From the NCBI RefSeq assembly GCF_041146395.1, contig NC_090989.1, positions 240,550,843-240,614,842 of the forward strand: a DNA stretch of 64,000 nt, given 5' to 3'. Shown one piece after another: positions 58,406 to 64,000 of the stretch (position 1 is its first letter; every line of letters begins with the position of its first letter). A program made the position numbers and the translations under genes. The notes under the pieces are model-generated. The model was not told where the DNA came from. It was given only the letters and a program-made list of their open reading frames with translations, and did no database searches. The DNA is from Eulemur rufifrons. Lineage: Eukaryota; Chordata; Mammalia; Primates; Lemuridae.

Positions 58406-58644
58406 AAATATTTATTGTAGGTCGATTGCCTGCAAAGGACATAAAGTTTATTCAATTTCTCAACTGAAGGAATTCGTCATCTAGAAGAGAGAACACACAG
58501 GAGAAGTATGTAAAGGAAATAGCACAAGATACAAGTCATTAACTTACCTGGGGGTTGGGGGTAAAGGCTTCCCTGAGAAAGTGAGAGCTAAGTTGGGCTT
58601 TGAAGGACAGGGAGAATTTTCTGGTGGAAAAGAAGAGAATAGAG

Positions 58645-58800
58645 CCATACTTTTCAAATTTAATCTGCACCCAAATCAGTGAAATTGCAGATCCTGACTC
58701 AGTCCCTGGGGCAGGGCATGTGACTCTGCATTTCTGACAAGCACCAGTTAATGCTGATATTGTTAGTCCTTGGACCCACACTTGAAGAAGCAAGGAAGTA
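58645..58800. mobile_element. MER5A-like hAT-Charlie MITE
   Basis: 'atttaatctgcacccaaatc', 'agatcctgactcagtccctg', 'gcatttctgacaagcaccag'. Confidence 0.82.
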
Positions 58801-59694
58801 GGGCATTTTGGGTAAAGACATACCAGCACAAAGGGGATTATGAGAAGCAACATGGTGGGATTGAGGAATAATAGTGGCTCAGAATGGTTCCACCGTCAAG
58901 TGCAGGGAAGGAAATGATGCTGGAAAGTTGGCAGAGTTAGATCAAGTGAGCATGACATTAAGACGTAAGTGATGTTTCCTGGCACATAGAGGACACTCAG
59001 AAATGACTCTTTTCCTTTACATCTCACCATTTGGAAAGCAATAGAGAGAATGCTTAATATGAGACTGCAAGATATTTAAATATTCACCTTCACTTGAGGC
59101 CTAACTCTATGTAATTCATAAACTTCTTCAGATGGAAAGACATCCAGAGGGTCATCTTACCTGCCTCAGAAAAAGAAACTAAACCCCAGGCTTACACAGG
59201 GCTAAGAAGAAACCACTTCAGAGAGCCAAATAGTCCATGAGGACAAAATTGTTGATAGTTAAATGATAACATGTGAAGCCCTAGCATGTACTATGTGCTT
59301 AATTAAATTCTTACTTTAAGGGAGGGGGTGTGTCTGTATCATGACTTCGATCTATAGGACAGATGACTTATACCCTACCCCAAAATACTACTCTTAACCA
59401 CTTTACATTATGAAGATTTTATTGGTTTGAGACTTGTATGCTTCCTAAAAAGAAAATATCCCCAAGAGGATAGCACTTGTTACTGTCATCTCTCTTTATG
59501 ATGAAGGCATCTCAAAGCAATGAAGAGACCCTGACTGAGTATGAGATAAGGATACATTAATGAGGAAGATGTAAAACTTCCTAGTAAAGCATTTCTTATG
59601 TCCTCATATTGTTTCAAAATGCCATGGATACCCTTAAAAGCTTTGGCAAAAAACATGTTGAGTGTCCCCAAAATAACCCATAATTATGCTTCTG
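58801..59694. other. Mostly unique sequence
   Basis: A diverged reversed MIR is likely at about 59120-59230 ('gaaagacatccagagggtca' ... 'gaaactaaaccccaggctta'). No gene. Confidence 0.4.
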
Positions 59695-59840
59695 GCTAGC
59701 CCTGATTCATTCATTATTCATTCATTCTTTCAAAAAACGTTTAATTCAGCACTTAGCGTGCGTCAAGCATTGTCCTAGCCATGGAATATAAAGAACAAAT
59801 AGAATCTCTGACTTCAAGGTTCTCCTAATAACATTACAGA
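59695..59840 (+). repeat. Ancient interspersed repeat, 5' piece, unassigned
   Basis: 'gtcaagcattgtcctagcca' ... 'tctgacttcaaggttctcct': same dispersed family as 29.5 and 34.6 kb. Its later part seems to reappear at 60525. Confidence 0.5.
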
Positions 59841-60004
59841 AACTATCTGTAGTATTTCTTTTATAAAAAAACTGAAAAGACCTAAGCAAATATGATGAAT
59901 TTTCAATACTGTGTGTTGGTACATGGAGTATTTGCTACAGCATTTTTTGGCAACTTTTTTTGTGTTTTTGAAACCTCTAAAAAATTATATTTTAAAAAAT
60001 CTCC

Positions 60005-60450
60005 TGTATCAGTCAAGTATTGCTACAATAAAGCTACATAACAAATAGTCCCAAATATAATTATGGGTAGGATGACCTAGGCTTAGCTTCACAGAGTGAG
60101 TTTGCTTCAAGCTGTGTCACTGGCTGCACATAGCTTCTTACTGAGTTGGGCTTGGGTCAGCTCCATTGGTGTTCATTCTGGGGCTCAAGCTGAAGGGGCA
60201 GCAGCTACCCACAGGAAGTTGTTTACAAGGCAGTGACAATCCAACTACACAAGCACATTTTAAGTCCCTGCTTGCATGATGTCTGCTAATATCCCACTGC
60301 CTACAAGTCATTTGATCAAGCCCAATGTCGTGGGGAAGAGAAGTATATTCTACCTATCCACTATAAGGCTAAACCAGTCACATGTTAAAGGCTAATATTC
60401 ATGGAGAAGGCAGGAGGGAAGGAGAAAATGTGTTTGTAAAATATCTATTA
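60005..60450. repeat. Medium-reiteration repeat, family unassigned
   Basis: 'agtattgctacaataaagct' ... 'gggcttgggtcagctccatt' ... 'tttgatcaagcccaatgtcg' resembles a dispersed eutherian repeat. It separates the two parts of the ancient repeat at 59695 and 60525. Confidence 0.4.
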
Positions 60451-60524
60451 CATCACCCAAACCAGTGGAAAACCCTGCAATACATAGCTGAAAAGATTGC
60501 AATGAAAGAATAATGCAGAGGTGT

Positions 60525-60803
60525 CTTACTATGGCTAGAGGAAGGGAGGTGTCTGGGAAGACTTCATAGAGAAGATGATTCTTGAACTAAGTCTTAAGGG
60601 TGAGGAAGTGTTTGTCAGGTATAATGATGGGCAATGGTGTATCAGGTAAAGGAAACAGAATGTGCAATGACACAAAGGCCAAAAAGAGCTTGATTCATAT
60701 TAGAAACCAAAAGCAACTTCTTATGGCTCAAAGTGAGTATGTGCATGGTGTGCATGTCGGGGGAGGGAGAGGAGGAATGACGAGGTTAGTGGGTATCTTA
60801 AAC
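60525..60803 (+). repeat. Ancient interspersed repeat, 3' piece left of Alu
   Basis: 'aagacttcatagagaagatg' and 'tgcaatgacacaaaggccaa' belong to an old repeat that resumes after the Alu. Confidence 0.5.
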
Positions 60804-60814
60804 AGCAGCAGATG

Positions 60815-61123
60815 GGCCGGGTGCAGTGGCTTATGCCTATAATCCTAGCAGTTTGGGAGGCTGAAGCAGGAGGATAGCTTGAGGCCAGGAGTTCAAGACC
60901 AGCCTGAGCAAGAGCAAGACCCCATCTCTATAAAAAATAGAAAAATTATCCAGGTATGGTGGCACATACCTGTAGTCCCAGTTGCATGGGAGGCTGAGTC
61001 AGGAGGATCTCTTGAGCTCAGGAGTTTGAGGTTGCAGTGAGCCATGATGATGCTGCTGCATTCTAGCCCAAGTGACAGAGTGAAAACGTATCTGAAACAA
61101 ACAAACAACAACAACAAAAACCT
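60815..61123 (+). mobile_element. Alu SINE (strepsirrhine type), plus strand, full length
   Basis: Starts ggccgggtgcagtggc and has the linker 'gcctgagcaagagcaagacc', 'aaaatagaaaaattat' and a CAAA/CAA-rich tail. Perfect target-site duplication agcagcagatg (60804-60814 and 61124-61134). The A/B-box-bearing left arm is intact in outline. Confidence 0.96.
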
Positions 61124-61134
61124 AGCAGCAGATG

Positions 61135-61335
61135 AAGCTAGAAGGGCAAGCAGAGTCAGTTTATGAAGGGCCTTAAACATCATAAACAGGAGTTTGAATT
61201 TTATCCTGCAGATAATTAGGAACAATCAAAAGGTTTATAGCAGTGGTGTGACTTGAGATGATTGATATTTTAGAAGATCACTGTGGCTGTAACGGGAAGA
61301 ATAGATTAGAAGGTGATGAGTCACGAGAGAAGAAA
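61135..61335 (+). repeat. Ancient interspersed repeat, 3' piece right of Alu
   Basis: 'tatgaagggccttaaacatc', 'ttgaattttatcctgcagat' and 'agaagatcactgtggctgta' continue the repeat begun at 60525, so the Alu landed in it. Confidence 0.55.
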
Positions 61336-61859
61336 AGTTGTTAAGATGTGATTGGCCAGGCTTCACTAGTGAATTCCACCAAACATTTAAAGAAAAATTA
61401 ACACCAGTCATTCTCAAACTCTTCTAAAAAATAGAAGGACAGTATACTATTCTATGAGGTCAGTATTACTCTAATACCAAAAGGCAGACAAAGGCATTAA
61501 GAGTATAGACCATTATTTCTTATGATTATAAAAGCAAAAATCCTGAACAAAATGCAGACAAAAGAAATCTAACAGCATATAAGAGGCTTATATACTATAA
61601 CAAAGTGGGATTTATCCCAGGAGTGCAAGGATCACTCAACATAAAAAAATTAATCAATTTAATAAATCCCATTAATAGAACAGGAGAATAATACCTCACA
61701 ATGTGGAAAAAGGATTTGACAAAATCCAACAGTCTTTCATGGAAAAAAAATTCAGAAAACTAGAAATAGAAGGGAATTTCCTGAACATGATAAAGGGCAT
61801 TTATGAACAAGCCACTGTTAGCATCATACCTAATGGTGAAATATTGAAAGCTTTCCCCT

Positions 61860-62030
61860 AAATTAGAAGCAAGGCAGGATGCCTATTTTCACCATTGTTA
61901 TTTGACATTCTGGAAGTTCTAGCCAGAACAATTAGGGGTGGGGAAAGACATCCAAATTGGAATGAAAGAAATAAAACCATCTCTATTCACAGATGACATG
62001 ATCTTATATATAGAAAATCCCAAAGAATCC
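61860..62030 (+). pseudogene. L1 ORF2 reverse-transcriptase remnant
   Basis: Plus-strand remnant of the RT core: the 'RQGCLFSPLLFDILEVLAR'-type block, then the active site with both aspartates kept (TDDMILYIEN). The surrounding frame is broken by stops (for example taa at about 61860), so no enzyme can be made. Confidence 0.75.
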
Positions 62031-62373
62031 ATATGCACACACAAAAATACCCAACTAGAGCTATAATAAATTACTTCAGCAAAATTGCAGGATACAAGAA
62101 CAATTAAAAAAAATCAGTTGTATTTTTGTTCATTGTCAATGACCAATCTGAAAAGAAATTAAGAAAAAAAATGCCATTTATAATTGCATGCAAGTGAATA
62201 TAAATACCTAGAAATAAATATAGAATATAAAAAAGAATATAATGCCTAGAAATAAATTTAACCAAGGAAATGAAAGATTTGTACACTGAAAACAACAAAC
62301 TATTGCTGAAAGAAATTAAAGAAGAACTACATGCATAGAAAGATATCCCATGTTCATGAATTGGAAGATAATA

Positions 62374-62598
62374 CAGATGGTCCCCAACTTATTTACAATG
62401 GTTTGTCTTATTTTTCTTTGAACTTTGCAAGGGTGTGAAAGTGATATGGATTCTGTACAACCCTCAACTTACAATAGGGTTATGTCTGGAGAAACCTATC
62501 ATAAATTGAAAATATCGTAAGTCAAAATGACTTATGATATTTTCAACTTATGATGGGTTTATCAGGATGTAACCCCATTGTAAGTCAAGAGTCATCTG
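62374..62598. mobile_element. Tigger-type MITE nested in L1
   Basis: 225 bases bounded by inverted repeats cagatggtccccaactta and, complemented, cagatgactcttgactta, with TA duplicated at 62372-62373 and 62599-62600. Removing it restores the L1 reading 'ggaagataata ctgttaag'. It contains an inner near-palindrome at about 62506-62543. Confidence 0.88.
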
Positions 62599-63139
62599 TA
62601 CTGTTAAGATGGAAATACTACCCAAAGCAATCTACAGATTCAATGCAACCTCTATCAAAATTCCAAAGACCTTTTTTTAAGAAATGGAAAAGTTGATTCT
62701 CAAATTCATGTAGAATTATAAGAATCACCAAATAGCCAGAACAATATTGAAAAAGCAGAACATCACTGGAGGACTCACACTTGCTGATTTCAAAAACTTA
62801 CTACAAAGCTACAGTAATCAAACAGCATGGTACTGGCATAAAGATAACATATAGGTGAGTGAAATAGAATTGGAAAGTCTAGAAATAAACCAAAACATGT
62901 ATAACCAATTTATTTTTGACAAAGGTGCCAAGACCATTTAATGGATAAAGAATAGTTTTCTTAACAAATGGTCCTGAGACAACTAGATATCCACATGCAA
63001 AATAATGAAGTTGGATCCCTAACTCACACCATATGCAATACTTATGGGAAGGAGCAAAGAAGCATATGTGAACTCTCTGTCTGTGAAATTTTCCTGTAAA
63101 CCTAAAATTGCTCTAAAAATATAAGTCTAATAAAAAATG

Positions 63140-63858
63140 ATATGAGACATCAATGCACACTACCAGGAAAAAGACTGACAATAACAAGTGCTGTTGAGGA
63201 TTTGGATCATCTAAAAGTTTCCATCTACATTGCTGATGGAAATTGAAAATATACACTCACTTTGGAAAACAGTTTGACAGTTCTTATGAAGTTAAAGACA
63301 TTTACCATATGACTCAGCAATCCCACTCCTGGGAATTTATCCAAGAGAAATAAAAACATATGTACATAAAAAGGCTTGTTATGAAATGTGCATAGCAGCT
63401 TCATTCACAATAGCCAAACACTAGAAATGAAAGTCTATCAACCAGTAATTGGATAATCAAATTGTTGTATAAACATACAATGGGAATACCATTCAGATAT
63501 AAAAAGAAATCAGTTACTGCTATACACAACAACTTAATGTGAATCTCGAAAGTGTTATTATAAGTGAAATAGCCAGATACAAACACTACATAATTTCATT
63601 TATATAAAATTCTAGAAAAAACAAAGCCATATTGACATAAAAAATTAATTCTTGCCAGAAGCCAGAGTCAGAGAGGTTATTGACTATGACAAGAAGCAAG
63701 GGAGCTTTTGAGGAGTAATGAAAATGTTCTAAATTATGGTTGTGGAGGTGGTTACATGATTATTATGCATTTGTCAAAACTCATCAAATTTTATACTAAA
63801 AATTTAAGAATGTTATCATATGTAAACTATACTTTAATAAAGATGATTTTTTAAAAGC
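63140..63858 (+). mobile_element. Second L1M fragment: ORF2 end and 3'UTR, plus strand
   Basis: 'tatgactcagcaatcccact', 'cctgggaatttatccaagag' and 'ggaggtggttacatgattat' run to an end with 'actatactttaataaag'. It starts right after the 3' end of the previous L1, so it is a separate insertion. Confidence 0.85.
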
Positions 63859-63884
63859 ATTTTTAAAAAGTAAAAAATAGATCA

Positions 63885-64000
63885 ATGATTTAACACAATA
63901 GCCTTGGATTTGGTGATGGATTCTTGGATATGACACCAAAAGCATAAGCAACAAAAGAAAAAATAATAAATTGGACTTCATCAAAATTAAAAACTTCTGT
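63885..64000 (+). mobile_element. Third L1 fragment, plus strand, runs off the window
   Basis: 'ataagcaacaaaagaaaaaa' and 'ttggacttcatcaaaattaa' are L1 ORF2. The right end lies outside the window. Confidence 0.85.

Larger units (their letters stand above)
61345..63139 (+). mobile_element. L1, 5'-truncated, plus strand, with internal deletion and nested MITE
   Basis: Begins in ORF2 ('ggccaggcttcactagtgaa'), passes the RT active site (FTDDMILYIEN at about 61980-62015) and continues to about 63050. It then jumps to an L1MA-type 3'UTR end ('tgtaaacctaaaattgctct', 'aagtctaataaaaaatg'). The MITE at 62374-62598 interrupts ORF2. Stops and frameshifts are frequent. Confidence 0.88.

Overview
The window is mammalian nuclear DNA, almost certainly from a strepsirrhine primate (lemur, loris or galago). 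The evidence is the repeats. Dimeric Alu elements with the 'gcctgagcaagagcaagacc' / 'aaaatagaaaaattat' linker type occur at 38.5 and 60.8 kb, and strepsirrhine-like L1 3'UTR pieces occur at 23.2 and 36.0 kb. These sit on a background of MIR, L2, hAT-Charlie, Tigger and MaLR-like repeats shared by all eutherians. I see no intact protein-coding gene. The sequence reads as AT-rich intergenic or deep intronic DNA; nearly all open reading frames are accidental or belong to dead retrotransposons.

Layout: 0-3.4 kb is old antisense LINE sequence broken by an Alu. 3.4-10.3 kb is mostly unique sequence with a very good CTCF-type motif at 7.70 kb, a kappaB-type site and MIR copies. 10.3-10.9 kb is an L2. 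10.9-15.75 kb is one L1 with a classic 5' inversion (antisense ORF1-EN-RT block, then a sense RT-to-3' block). It is followed by the 3' part of a Tigger DNA transposon, including the codons for the transposase C-terminus. 19.5-20.06 kb is an L1 3' end. 20.19-20.81 kb is a strong CpG island, the best promoter candidate in the window, with a CpG-containing shore to 21.75 kb. A possible exon lies on the minus strand at 22.75-22.96 kb. A complete Tigger/MER2-like element with TA target duplication is at 24.94-25.53 kb.

25.5-33.6 kb is largely unique and contains stretches that look like non-coding regulatory DNA (28.7, 31.4 and 32.2 kb). 33.6-39.1 kb is a pile-up of LTR, MER5, MIR, L1 and Alu copies. 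At 39.35-40.27 kb, on the minus strand, lies a near full-length processed pseudogene of KIAA1191 (p33MONOX), with its start and end still recognisable and with stops and frameshifts. 43.3-44.4 kb holds LTR-like DNA, including a CpG-rich part with two CCAATCAG boxes. 44.4-60 kb is MIR-rich unique sequence with an MLT-like LTR, a 92-bp duplication ending in a perfect 24-bp palindrome at 50.6 kb, and hAT and Tigger remnants. 60.8-64 kb ends in a young Alu and a series of plus-strand L1 fragments, one carrying a nested Tigger-type MITE.

No genes here work together as a pathway. The plausible functional content is regulatory: the CpG island, the CTCF-like site and a few conserved-looking unique blocks. 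All family names were assigned by eye from remembered consensus sequences, and repeat boundaries are approximate (usually within 10-30 bases) unless target-site duplications are cited.
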